A DNA stretch of 64,000 nt, taken from the NCBI GenBank assembly GCA_965203215.1, contig CBDBBY010000001.1, forward strand, positions 2,170,001-2,234,000, written 5' to 3'. Numbering within the stretch: the stretch's first letter is position 1; each line of letters opens with the position of its first letter. Below the pieces are notes generated by a model, which was given only the letters and a program-made list of their open reading frames with translations, made no database searches and was not told the DNA's origin. A program made the position numbers and the translations under genes. The DNA comes from CBDBBY01 sp965203215. Its GTDB lineage: Bacteria; Pseudomonadota; Alphaproteobacteria; Rhodobacterales; Rhodobacteraceae. Positions 54,439-62,591 of the stretch are shown here, piece by piece.

Positions 54439-55392
54439 TCAGCGACGCACTGCAAAACCGGCACACTCGTTCAGGGCTTTCAAAAGCCGATCAACTGCGA
54501 TGTCAGCGGCCTTGCGAGCGCTTTTGTCCGTCAGCGCACCTATATGGCTGGTCAGAATCGCCCGCTCATGAGTCAAGAGAAACGATCCTTTCGGCGGCTC
54601 CTCGTCAAAAACATCCGTTGCATACGCTCCGATCCTGCCTTCGTCCAACGCCTCCTTCAGGGAGCGTTCGTCAACGAGCCCGGATCGCGCGGTATTCACC
54701 AGCACCGAACATCCGCGCATGGCGTCGAACTCCTTCGCCCCGATGACCGGCGAGCGGTCTTCGGGAAGCGGGCAGTGGAGGCTTACGACATTCGCGCCTT
54801 TGAGCGCGTCAGGCAATCCGGCGATCTGAAACCCGCTCGCCCGGACCGGATCATCTTCGACAAGCGGGTCGAAACCGTGCACGCGGGCACCCATTGCGAC
54901 GCAGAGCCGTGCGTAAATCCTGCCTACAGCGCCAAGCCCGACAACCGTGATCTTCGAGCCGCGGACTTCCTTGCCGAGACTCCTCGGCCATCCTCCGGCC
55001 CTTATTCCGACGTGCGCCGCAGCAATTCCGCGAAGCCCGGCGATCGACAGGCCGAGAGCGAGTTCCGCGACAGAATTCGCGTTCGCTCCCTCCGCCCGCA
55101 TCAGCCGAATTCCCGCCTCGCGTATCCGTTCAAGCGGAAGATTGTCGACGCCAGTGCCATTCCTGCTGATCGCACGGAGTCCGGCTGCCGAGTCGATGAC
55201 GGCGGGAGAAACATTTTCCACTCCGACGATCCATCCGATGCATGACGGAACGGATTCCAGCAATTCCGATTCGGTCGGCATTCTGCCCGGAGCGGGAACG
55301 ACGATTTCGTAGCCGGCCTTGCGAATCGGATCCAGCGACGGCGCGCAGCCGATTGAAAGCGATCTGGGCGTGACGAGGATCCGTCCGCTCAT
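54439..55392 (-). CDS. D-2-hydroxyacid dehydrogenase (phosphoglycerate dehydrogenase-like)
   Basis: A 317-residue NAD-dependent dehydrogenase. The Rossmann motif is KITVVGLGAVGRIYARLC, with catalytic Arg in SRNGTGVDNLPLE, NTARSGLVDERSL, the Glu in DVFDEEPP and the His in LTSHIGA. It lacks the C-terminal ACT domain of SerA. The start at 55392 overlaps the AroE-like stop by 4 bases, so it is the last gene of a four-gene minus-strand unit. The substrate is probably an intermediate of the local sugar pathway. Confidence 0.88.
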   Translation of the reverse strand: MSGRILVTPRSLSIGCAPSLDPIRKAGYEIVVPAPGRMPTESELLESVPSCIGWIVGVENVSPAVIDSAAGLRAISRNGTGVDNLPLERIREAGIRLMRAEGANANSVAELALGLSIAGLRGIAAAHVGIRAGGWPRSLGKEVRGSKITVVGLGAVGRIYARLCVAMGARVHGFDPLVEDDPVRASGFQIAGLPDALKGANVVSLHCPLPEDRSPVIGAKEFDAMRGCSVLVNTARSGLVDERSLKEALDEGRIGAYATDVFDEEPPKGSFLLTHERAILTSHIGALTDKSARKAADIAVDRLLKALNECAGFAVRR

Positions 55393-56342
55393 TCGCGCCC
55401 TGCGACTCGGGCTGCAACCGAAGCGAACGCATTGAACCGCGGGCCGGACGCAGGCAGGTCGACGCCGTACACCTCGCAGATCGCCTGCGCCCAGCCGTGC
55501 ACGAAATACCCCCATCCGTCCACGGCGCGAACGCCGCGCGAATCCGTCTGCCGACGGACGTGGTCCAGAAACTCGAGGGCGCCTCGATAATTCAGGTCCC
55601 AGCCGATGCCGGACACCGGAAACGCTGCCCGTGCAGTAATCGGGGATCCGGGGGCGTCTTTGCCGAGTCCGGTCGCATTCACAACCAGCGAGGCGGGCTT
55701 CAGCCGGCCGAGCACGCGGTCGTTGTCTGAAGGCCGCGGCGCATGGACGCAATGAACCGGGACGCCGGATCCGATTCGCTTGTGCAGGGCCTTGATTTTT
55801 TCAAGCCTCGGCAAAGAGCGGTCGGATACGAATAATCTCGCCGGCCGATCTTCGCCTCGCTTCTTCCGCGCAAGGTTCCAAGTTATGGCAGCGGCGGAGC
55901 CGCCCGCGCCGATGCAGAACGCATCGGCGCGGGTTTCCGCGAAGTGGCGGGCAGGAAGCAATTCGTCGAGCGCGCATTCCGACGCCGCCGGGTCTTTCGC
56001 AAAGCAAGAGAGTTTGCCGCCCCGCTTGGACAGGCAACTCACCTCCGACATCAATTCGGCAAGATCGTCGATGTCGTCGAACATGTCGCGACAGGCCGCG
56101 AACAAGTCCAGCTTATGGGTCGTGACCAACGCGCCGGCCGTGCCCGGATCGCTGCGGATGGATCGGACAGCCTCGCGATACCTTTCCGGCTCGTCGTGCA
56201 ACGCGAAGTCCATTCCGGAAATCGAAGCGCCTTGCAGTCCGAGATGCTTCGCCCATTCAGGAAACACCTTCATTATGGAGCTTCGGGCCGTGGTCACCCC
56301 GATGAATTGGAGGGTGCCGGCATTTTGCGATGCGTGATTCAC
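55389..56342 (-). CDS. Shikimate dehydrogenase-like (AroE family) oxidoreductase
   Basis: A 317-residue protein of AroE type. An N-terminal substrate domain has TARSSIMKVFPEWAKHLGLQGASI and the catalytic Lys in GALVTTHKLDL; the NADP domain has FCIGAGGSAAAITWNLA and VNATGLGKDAPGSP; the C-terminus is GWGYFVHGWAQAI. The GTG start at 56342 overlaps the KDPG aldolase stop as GTGA; an ATG at 56357 is an alternative. Its place among sugar genes, away from the shikimate genes, argues for a role on a sugar-acid or polyol rather than in aromatic synthesis. Confidence 0.8.
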   Translation of the reverse strand: MNHASQNAGTLQFIGVTTARSSIMKVFPEWAKHLGLQGASISGMDFALHDEPERYREAVRSIRSDPGTAGALVTTHKLDLFAACRDMFDDIDDLAELMSEVSCLSKRGGKLSCFAKDPAASECALDELLPARHFAETRADAFCIGAGGSAAAITWNLARKKRGEDRPARLFVSDRSLPRLEKIKALHKRIGSGVPVHCVHAPRPSDNDRVLGRLKPASLVVNATGLGKDAPGSPITARAAFPVSGIGWDLNYRGALEFLDHVRRQTDSRGVRAVDGWGYFVHGWAQAICEVYGVDLPASGPRFNAFASVAARVAGRE

Positions 56343-56986
56343 GCGCAATCCCTGCATGCATCGGCAGCGGCAACCGCTTTGCGCGCGTTTGAGGCGATCA
56401 GGCGCCAGTTTCGGGACGCAATCTCCTTTCGCGGCGCGATCCAGGTTCCGCCCACCGCAAAGACCGACGGCATGGCCAGCCAATCGCTCAACGTTTTTTG
56501 GGATACCCCTCCGGTCGGGTTGAACCGGACTCCCGAACTCACGAACGGACCGGCGATGCTTTCGAGCATTGCGGGGCCGCCGGAGGCGGCGGCAGGAAAG
56601 AACTTGACGAATTTGCATCCGGCGCCAAGCGCCGCGAGCACGTCCGAGGGAGTCATCGCGCCAGGCATGAACGGAAGCGATGCGGCGCGGGACCTTTCGA
56701 CCACCCGGGCATCGAATCCGGGCGACAGGGCGAAGTGCACTCCCGAATCTGCTGATTCGTCCACCTGTTCCGCGGTCAGAACCGTGCCGGCTCCGATCAG
56801 CACCTCCGGCCGCTCCTTCGCGATCGAACGCAGCGCGTCTCCGGCTGCTGACGTTCGAAACGTAATCTCGGCGACAGGCAGGCCGCCCTCGATCAGCGCG
56901 TCGGCCAAACCCAACGCGTTGGATGCGTCGTCGATTTCGACAACCGGTACGACGCCTATTTCTGCGATGCGTTCAAACACGCCCAT
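56339..56986 (-). CDS. eda: KDPG/KHG-type aldolase
   Basis: A 215-residue class I aldolase that splits 2-keto-3-deoxy-6-phosphogluconate (or a related keto-deoxy acid phosphate) to pyruvate and glyceraldehyde 3-phosphate. Key blocks are the general-acid Glu in LPVAEITFRT (E40), IGAGTVLTAEQV and the Schiff-base K128 in CKFVKFFPA. I chose the ATG at 56986. It follows the cupin isomerase gene by 13 bases and overlaps the AroE-like gene by 4. Confidence 0.9.
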   Translation of the reverse strand: MGVFERIAEIGVVPVVEIDDASNALGLADALIEGGLPVAEITFRTSAAGDALRSIAKERPEVLIGAGTVLTAEQVDESADSGVHFALSPGFDARVVERSRAASLPFMPGAMTPSDVLAALGAGCKFVKFFPAAASGGPAMLESIAGPFVSSGVRFNPTGGVSQKTLSDWLAMPSVFAVGGTWIAPRKEIASRNWRLIASNARKAVAAADACRDCA

Positions 56987-56999
56987 ATCCGAGCATCCT

Positions 57000-57611
57000 T
57001 CAAGGTGAGAGCCGGGCAATCTCTTGCGCCGACCGGAAGCGGTAATCCTCGTTTTCGACGCATCGCCATCCGTCCCCGTCCGCCATCACCCGAACCTTCA
57101 TGCCGTTCGAGCGCTCAATGATTCCGTAATCCTGCCCCGCGTCGGCAGGAAAGCAAAACGACATCACCAGAGGCCGGTCGCCCGTATTGACCGAGCGATG
57201 TATCCAATACGGCGGGACGTAGGCAACGATTCCGTGCGCCATATCGAGAGTCCGGATGTCGCCAGTCGGCGACTCCAGCAGCAAGACGCCGGTTCCGGAT
57301 AGGCCCGCATAGGTTTCCGACCGGTCCGGCTTGGAATGGACATGGCCTCGGGTCATGTAGAATTCGTCGCCGATGCGCCCCGGCGCCATCCAAGTGATTC
57401 CGTAGATCAGATCGCCGGACGCGAAGCTTCGGCCCAGATCCGACACGCTGTATGCGATCTCGTCGTTCCGCTCCCGCGCGATGCGCGCGAACTCATCCTT
57501 GTCGCCGTAGATTCCAAAGAGATCCGACACGCGCTTCACGTAGCGTCTCGCGGGATCCGCAAGCGACCCGGAAAACGCGTCGATTGCGTGCAACGATGGC
57601 TCTTGATACAT
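57000..57611 (-). CDS. Cupin-type phosphoglucose isomerase (PF06560)
   Basis: A 203-residue metal-dependent sugar-phosphate isomerase unrelated to the usual PGI. The cupin metal site is TRGHVHSKPDRSETYAGL, giving H90, H92 and E99, with H138 in PPYWIHRSVN. The phosphate-binding region ARRYVKRVSDLFGIYGD is at the N-terminus. Such enzymes, best known in archaea, interconvert glucose 6-phosphate and fructose 6-phosphate; a different hexose phosphate is possible here. It is the first gene of the minus-strand sugar unit and divergent from the ABC permease. Confidence 0.85.
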   Translation of the reverse strand: MYQEPSLHAIDAFSGSLADPARRYVKRVSDLFGIYGDKDEFARIARERNDEIAYSVSDLGRSFASGDLIYGITWMAPGRIGDEFYMTRGHVHSKPDRSETYAGLSGTGVLLLESPTGDIRTLDMAHGIVAYVPPYWIHRSVNTGDRPLVMSFCFPADAGQDYGIIERSNGMKVRVMADGDGWRCVENEDYRFRSAQEIARLSP

Positions 57612-57773
57612 AGATCAGCGCTCCGATTGGCCGGCTCATCTCCCAATGATCGGCACCGGTTCAACTACATCAGCCGCGTCGGCGGCGAAACCCATGATTG
57701 CGCTTCGCGTCATGAACCTCGCTGGCCGCGCAGAAAAGGCACCGGTTCGGCTCGCTTGGAGAAATTGACGACA

Positions 57774-58661
57774 ATGCGCCCGAGCCGAAAGCCGCAAGAT
57801 CAAATCAAGCACCTGTTCCTCTGGCCCGCGTTCCTGATCGTGCTGATGATCTCGCTGTTTCCATTGATCTACGCGCTGACCGTAAGTTTTCAGGCGATGC
57901 GCCTCGTGCCGCCGCTGCCTCCGCGTTTCGTAGGTTTCGACAATTACGCGAACATCTTGAGTTCGGCCAGATTCTGGGGATCCGTGGGGGTGACCTCGAC
58001 AATCGTGTTCGCGTCCGTGACCATCCAATATGCAGCGGGCTTCGCATTGGCGCTTGCGCTCCATCACAATGTGCCGGGCACGTCCCTTTATCGGGTCACC
58101 TTCCTTCTTCCGATGTTTCTCGCGCCGGTTTGCGTCGCGATGATCGCTCGCATGATATTCAACCCGGTATTCGGGCCGATGAACCAGTTCTTTTCCATGA
58201 TCGGCTTCCCGAACCTGCCGTTCCTAACGGACGCCACCTTCGCGATCGCCGTGCTGATCGCCATCGAAGTGTGGCAATGGACTCCGTTCGTGCTCCTTCT
58301 GATGCTCGCGGGACTCCAAGGTTTGCCTCCCGAGGTGTTCGAAGCGGCGCGGGTCGACAACGTATCCGCATGGAGACGGTTCCGCGACATTACGTTTCCG
58401 ATGCTTCTGCCCATTTCGGTCGCCGTGGTCTTCATCAGGATCATTGAAGGATTCAAAGTGATCGACACGGTGTTCGCCTTGACCGGCGGCGGACCGGGGA
58501 CGTCGACGGAAACGCTGACGCTGTTCGCCTACAACGAAGGATTCAAGAAATTCAATCTCGGGCAAGCGTCGGCGCTCAGTTTCGTCTTTCTGATCGTCGT
58601 GATCCTTTTCGGGACCGTTTACTTGGCGGTCGCCCAGCGGGCGATGAGGAGGTACGCGTGA
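57774..58661 (+). CDS. Sugar ABC transporter permease 1 (CUT1, UgpA/MalF-like)
   Basis: A 295-residue inner-membrane permease with six TMs. TM1 is FLIVLMISLFPLIYALTVSF; the ATPase-coupling EAA loop is EAARVDNVSAWRRFRDITFPMLLPI. The start at 57774 leaves the usual short cytosolic N-terminus; the frame is open 146 codons upstream across the cupin gene on the other strand. It overlaps permease 2 by GTGA. Confidence 0.93.
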   Translation: MRPSRKPQDQIKHLFLWPAFLIVLMISLFPLIYALTVSFQAMRLVPPLPPRFVGFDNYANILSSARFWGSVGVTSTIVFASVTIQYAAGFALALALHHNVPGTSLYRVTFLLPMFLAPVCVAMIARMIFNPVFGPMNQFFSMIGFPNLPFLTDATFAIAVLIAIEVWQWTPFVLLLMLAGLQGLPPEVFEAARVDNVSAWRRFRDITFPMLLPISVAVVFIRIIEGFKVIDTVFALTGGGPGTSTETLTLFAYNEGFKKFNLGQASALSFVFLIVVILFGTVYLAVAQRAMRRYA

Positions 58662-59677
58662 CGGAAGATCGCGGATTGAAGCGCGCCGGCCTTGCTTACT
58701 GCGTCATTTGGCTTGCGCTCTTCGCTTTTCCCCTTTGGTGGGTATTCGTGACAGCCTTCAAGCCGCCGCTGGCCGTCTCCCAGGGTCCGACCTATTTTCC
58801 GTTCATTGATTTCCAGCCTACGGTCAATGCTTTCCAAGTCGCGTTCTCCGGCACCCGCGGCGACTTCTTCGACGCGTTCTTGAACTCCGTATTCATCTCG
58901 ATCGCATCGACGGCCTTTTCTGTGTTCTTCGGTTCCATGGCCGCTTACGCGTTGGTGCGGTTTCAGTTTCAAGTGCGGCTGCTGTCCGGCTTGATCTTCG
59001 CCGTCATTTCAATCGGCGGATTCCTGCTTCTGGACGGTCCGCTCGACCTGAGGGCACCCACCGCCCTCGGGATCGTCATGGCCGCGGCACTGGCGGTGTG
59101 CGTCCCGTTGAACAGGCTTCCGATGCCAGGTCCAGTACTCAAGAACGACGATGTGACTTTCTGGTTCGTTTCGCAGCGCATGTTCCCGCCCATTGTGGCT
59201 GCTTTCGCATTGTTTCTTCTGTATGCGGAAACTGCGAAGGCAGGCGTTCCTTTGTTTGATTCATTCGCGGGGATGACCATCGCCTACACGGCATTCGGAT
59301 TGCCGTTCGCAATTTGGCTTATGCGCGGATTTTTCAGGACTGTTCCAGTAGAGGTGGAGGAAGCGGCACTGGTCGACAACATCGGCAGACTTCGGATCTT
59401 CTTTCAGATCGTCCTGCCCATGTCGCTGCCCGGACTCGTTGCGACGACCATGATCGTGCTGGCCTTCATTTGGAACGAGTTTCTGTTCGCACTACTGCTC
59501 ACATCGTCCAAATGGCACACCCTGCCGATGCTGCTCGCCGGCCAGAACTCAAGCCGGGGAGACGAATGGTGGGCGATTTCGGTGGCAACGCTGGTCTCGA
59601 TCGTTCCGATGGTCATCGTGGCAACCCTGCTTGGTCGCATGATGCGCTCCGGCTTGCTGACGGGCTCAATCAAGTAG
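58658..59677 (+). CDS. Sugar ABC transporter permease 2 (CUT1, UgpE/MalG-like) with an internal insertion
   Basis: A 339-residue permease, longer than the usual 270-300. TM1 is YCVIWLALFAFPLWWVFVTAF and the EAA loop is EEAALVDNIGRLRIFFQIVLPMSLPGL. Between TM2 (residues 74-102) and the standard VSQRMFPPIVAAFALF helix there is an extra piece with two hydrophobic stretches (LLSGLIFAVISIGGFLLL and ALGIVMAAALAVCVPL), which may add a membrane hairpin. The start is GTG, overlapping the permease 1 stop. Confidence 0.9.
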   Translation: MTEDRGLKRAGLAYCVIWLALFAFPLWWVFVTAFKPPLAVSQGPTYFPFIDFQPTVNAFQVAFSGTRGDFFDAFLNSVFISIASTAFSVFFGSMAAYALVRFQFQVRLLSGLIFAVISIGGFLLLDGPLDLRAPTALGIVMAAALAVCVPLNRLPMPGPVLKNDDVTFWFVSQRMFPPIVAAFALFLLYAETAKAGVPLFDSFAGMTIAYTAFGLPFAIWLMRGFFRTVPVEVEEAALVDNIGRLRIFFQIVLPMSLPGLVATTMIVLAFIWNEFLFALLLTSSKWHTLPMLLAGQNSSRGDEWWAISVATLVSIVPMVIVATLLGRMMRSGLLTGSIK

Positions 59678-60031
59678 AGGCGTCGCGGCGAGGTCCCAGC
59701 CCCGGCGGCCGGCCACCGGTCCAGCTTGTCCGTCCGGCGGAGACGGGGTCGCCCGCGCAACACGGCGTTGGACGGGTTCCAGCGATGGCGGCCCTCTGGC
59801 AAACGAACCCGGTCAGACGCTCAACGTTTTCAATTCCTTCAATATCATTTAGTTAAGTCTGCGCTGCATCCGCCGCATTTTTGTGAGGTCGTTGAGCGAG
59901 TCCATAAATTGATGGCGTCGGCGCAGGTGCGGAAGTCTCCGCAAGTCGTTAATGCGGCGAGTCTTCGGCTACGGCGTCTGATCGCACGATAGAGGCGGAA
60001 TGCGCATTGAACCTAGAATGAGGAGTGAAAC
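59678..60031. other. Gap between permease 2 and the binding-protein gene
   Basis: No gene I can support. The stretch is AT-rich near 59820-59860 and just before the binding-protein start, where AGGAG lies 6 bases upstream of the ATG. A second promoter for the binding protein is plausible; none is clear. Confidence 0.3.
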
Positions 60032-61474
60032 ATGAAAAAGCTTATTGTCGGCGCATTGTGCGCCCCGGTCGCCAGCGGCGCGCTGGCCTGCGACCCGGAT
60101 TTTACCGGCACAACATTGACTGTCAGCACGCAGAACGGTCCCTACATCGCGTCGGCGCTTCAGATGGCAGCCGACAGTTGGGAAGAGAGGACTTGCGGCG
60201 AAGTGGACGTGATAGAATTTCCGTTCGGCGAACTTTACCCCAAGTTCTTCACGTCGATTTCAACGAATGCCGGCGATCTGGATGTGATCGGATTCATTCC
60301 GGCATGGCTGCCTGATTTCGCACAGTATTTCGACCCGATGCCCGCATCATTGCAGGAAGGCTCAGACTGGGAAGATATCCACCCGGTCTATCGCGAGCGG
60401 CTGATGGCTTGGGACGGACAGGTGATGTCGGCCACCATGGACGGCGACATGCACATGCTCAACCTTCGCGCCGACCTCTTGGAGGACCCCGGTGAAATGG
60501 CTGCGTTCAAGGAGCAGTACGGATACGATTTGGCCGCCCCGGTCACTTGGGACCAGTATTACGACATCGCGGAGTTCTTCCATCGTCCTGACGAGGGGCT
60601 TTACGGAACTGCCGAAGCCTACCGCCGAGGCGGTCAGCAGTTTTGGTATTTCTTCTCCCATGTAGCCAGCTACGCGAACCATCCGGACAATCCAGGGTCG
60701 ATGTTCTTCGACCCGGAAACGATGGATGCCCAAGTCAACAATCCCGGTTGGGTCAAGGCGCTTGAAGACTACAAGCGAGGCCTCGACTACAACCCGCCGG
60801 GCGCGCTCAACAACGGTTCGGGCGACGTACGACCGCTTTACGCAGGCGGTACGGTCGCAATGAATATCGACTGGGCGGACTCCGGCGTTCTCGGAGCAAG
60901 CTCGGACGAAAGCGCGATCGCTGGAAGCGTTCGCACCGCGATGCTTCCCGGCTCGACCACGATCTGGAACCACAAGACAGCGCAGTGGGATGAATTCGAT
61001 GAGCCCGTTGCTTCCCCGTTCCTGGCTTTCGGCGGATGGCAACTCGGCGTTCCTGCCGGATCTGAAAACAAGGATGCTGCGTGGAGCTTTGTCGCGGAAG
61101 TGATCAGCCCGGAAATCTCGAAGACCGCGCTCGTCACCGCCGAGACGGGAGTCAATCCCTATCGATTCAGCCACTACGAGGACGTCGAGAATTGGCAGGC
61201 AATCTTCACTCCAGCGGAGGCGGAAAGCTACCTCTCAGCGCAACAAGCGTCGCTGGACGCGCCCAACGTCGCGCTCGACCTGCGGCTTCCGGGCTTCTTC
61301 AGCTACACTGAAGTTCTGGAGATCGAACTTTCCAGGGCACTTGCAGACGAAGTTTCGCCGCAAGAAGCACTCGATGCGATTGCGGAACAATGGGACGCGC
61401 TGACGGACGAATTTGGTCGTGAACGGCAGCTTGCCGCATATCGCGCTTCCGTCGGACTGGATCCGTTGAACTGA
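60032..61474 (+). CDS. Sugar ABC transporter substrate-binding protein (family 1)
   Basis: A 480-residue periplasmic protein with a short signal peptide (KKLIVGALCAPVASGALA) followed by Cys-Asp; the site does not fit the lipobox well, and this Cys may pair with the Cys in EERTCGEVD. SBP_bac_1 features include TLTVSTQNGPYIASALQMAADSWEERT, SISTNAGDLDVIGFIPAWLPDFAQYFDPM and FLAFGGWQLGVPAGSENKDAAWSF. Many Trp, Tyr and Asp residues suit sugar stacking. It lies between the permease pair and the ATPase gene, with a hairpin after its stop. Confidence 0.9.
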   Translation: MKKLIVGALCAPVASGALACDPDFTGTTLTVSTQNGPYIASALQMAADSWEERTCGEVDVIEFPFGELYPKFFTSISTNAGDLDVIGFIPAWLPDFAQYFDPMPASLQEGSDWEDIHPVYRERLMAWDGQVMSATMDGDMHMLNLRADLLEDPGEMAAFKEQYGYDLAAPVTWDQYYDIAEFFHRPDEGLYGTAEAYRRGGQQFWYFFSHVASYANHPDNPGSMFFDPETMDAQVNNPGWVKALEDYKRGLDYNPPGALNNGSGDVRPLYAGGTVAMNIDWADSGVLGASSDESAIAGSVRTAMLPGSTTIWNHKTAQWDEFDEPVASPFLAFGGWQLGVPAGSENKDAAWSFVAEVISPEISKTALVTAETGVNPYRFSHYEDVENWQAIFTPAEAESYLSAQQASLDAPNVALDLRLPGFFSYTEVLEIELSRALADEVSPQEALDAIAEQWDALTDEFGRERQLAAYRASVGLDPLN

Positions 61475-61483
61475 TGGTCTCGC

Positions 61484-61509
61484 TCCCCCGAGCCGAACAG
61501 CTCGGGGGA
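61484..61509. other. Strong hairpin between binding-protein and ATPase genes
   Basis: TCCCCCGAGC and GCTCGGGGGA form a perfect 10-bp stem with a 6-base loop, 9 bases after the stop codon. No U-tract follows, so it is more likely a transcript-stabilising or partial-termination structure that raises binding-protein mRNA over that of the ATPase and kinase. Confidence 0.6.
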
Positions 61510-61529
61510 ACGCTTCTCGCGCGACACGG

Positions 61530-62591
61530 ATGGCACACGTCGAGCTCAAAGCCATAACGAAATCGTTCGGCGCCGTGGAAGTCCTTCCGCCGCTGGATCT
61601 TTCCATCGAGCAAGGGGAATTCGTCGTTCTTGTCGGCCCGTCCGGATGCGGAAAGACGACGACGCTTCGGATACTGGCCGGCTTGGAAGCGGAATCTTCG
61701 GGCGAAATTAGGATCGCCGGCAAGGACGTGACCGGCGTCAGGCCCGGTTTGCGGGACTGCGCTATGGTCTTCCAAAATTACGCGCTTTATCCGCACATGT
61801 CCGTCCGCGAAAACATCGGCTACGCCATGAAGGTGCACCGCGTGGGCAAACAAACAATTCATGAGCGTGTCGGCGAAGCCGCCCGCCTTTTGGGGCTGGA
61901 GGCATTCCTGGACAGGAAACCGCGGAGCCTGTCCGGAGGGCAACGGCAGAGAGTCGCCATAGGACGCGCCTTGGTCCGCGAGCCGCAGGTTTTTTTGTTC
62001 GATGAACCGCTTTCGAATTTGGACGCGAAACTCCGGGTCGAGATGCGAACGGAAATCAAGCTGCTCCAGAGAAGGCTCGGAACTACCGCTGTTTACGTCA
62101 CGCACGACCAAGTCGAAGCAATGACCATGGCTGACCGCGTGGTGGTCATGAACGAAGGACGAATTGAGCAGACCGCGGATCCCATCGAACTTTACGAACG
62201 CCCTGCGAACCTCTTCGTCGCGAATTTCATCGGCTCGCCCGCGATGAATTTCCTGTCCGCGACGATTTCGGACGTAAGTTTGCTCGTCGGCGATCAGGTT
62301 CTGGAAATGACCAAGAGGGACGCAGCGCGTCTCGCCGGCGCCAAGGAGGCGGTCTTCGGAATTCGCCCTGAGCACATGCGCCCATCGGAACACCAGTCGA
62401 TGCTTTCAATCGTCCCCGAAACATTGGAGCCTCTGGGATCGCATACGCTGCTTCTCGGCCACATCGGCGGCGGCAAGGTCACCGCCCAGATTGATCCGCG
62501 ACATCCGGCAAGAACCGGCCAACCCTGCGAGGTTCCTGTAGACATGACCCAAGCCCATTTTTTTGACCGAAACACCGGACAACGGCTGTAA
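61530..62591 (+). CDS. Sugar ABC transporter ATPase (UgpC/MalK-like)
   Basis: A 353-residue ATPase for the CUT1 system. Walker A is GPSGCGKTT, the Q-loop is VFQNYALYPHMSV, the signature is LSGGQRQRVAIGRALV, Walker B is VFLFDEPLSNLDAKLR and the switch His is in YVTHDQVEAMTMADRVVVM. A C-terminal TOBE/OB regulatory domain occupies about 240-353. The stop is directly followed by the kinase ATG. Confidence 0.95.
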   Translation: MAHVELKAITKSFGAVEVLPPLDLSIEQGEFVVLVGPSGCGKTTTLRILAGLEAESSGEIRIAGKDVTGVRPGLRDCAMVFQNYALYPHMSVRENIGYAMKVHRVGKQTIHERVGEAARLLGLEAFLDRKPRSLSGGQRQRVAIGRALVREPQVFLFDEPLSNLDAKLRVEMRTEIKLLQRRLGTTAVYVTHDQVEAMTMADRVVVMNEGRIEQTADPIELYERPANLFVANFIGSPAMNFLSATISDVSLLVGDQVLEMTKRDAARLAGAKEAVFGIRPEHMRPSEHQSMLSIVPETLEPLGSHTLLLGHIGGGKVTAQIDPRHPARTGQPCEVPVDMTQAHFFDRNTGQRL

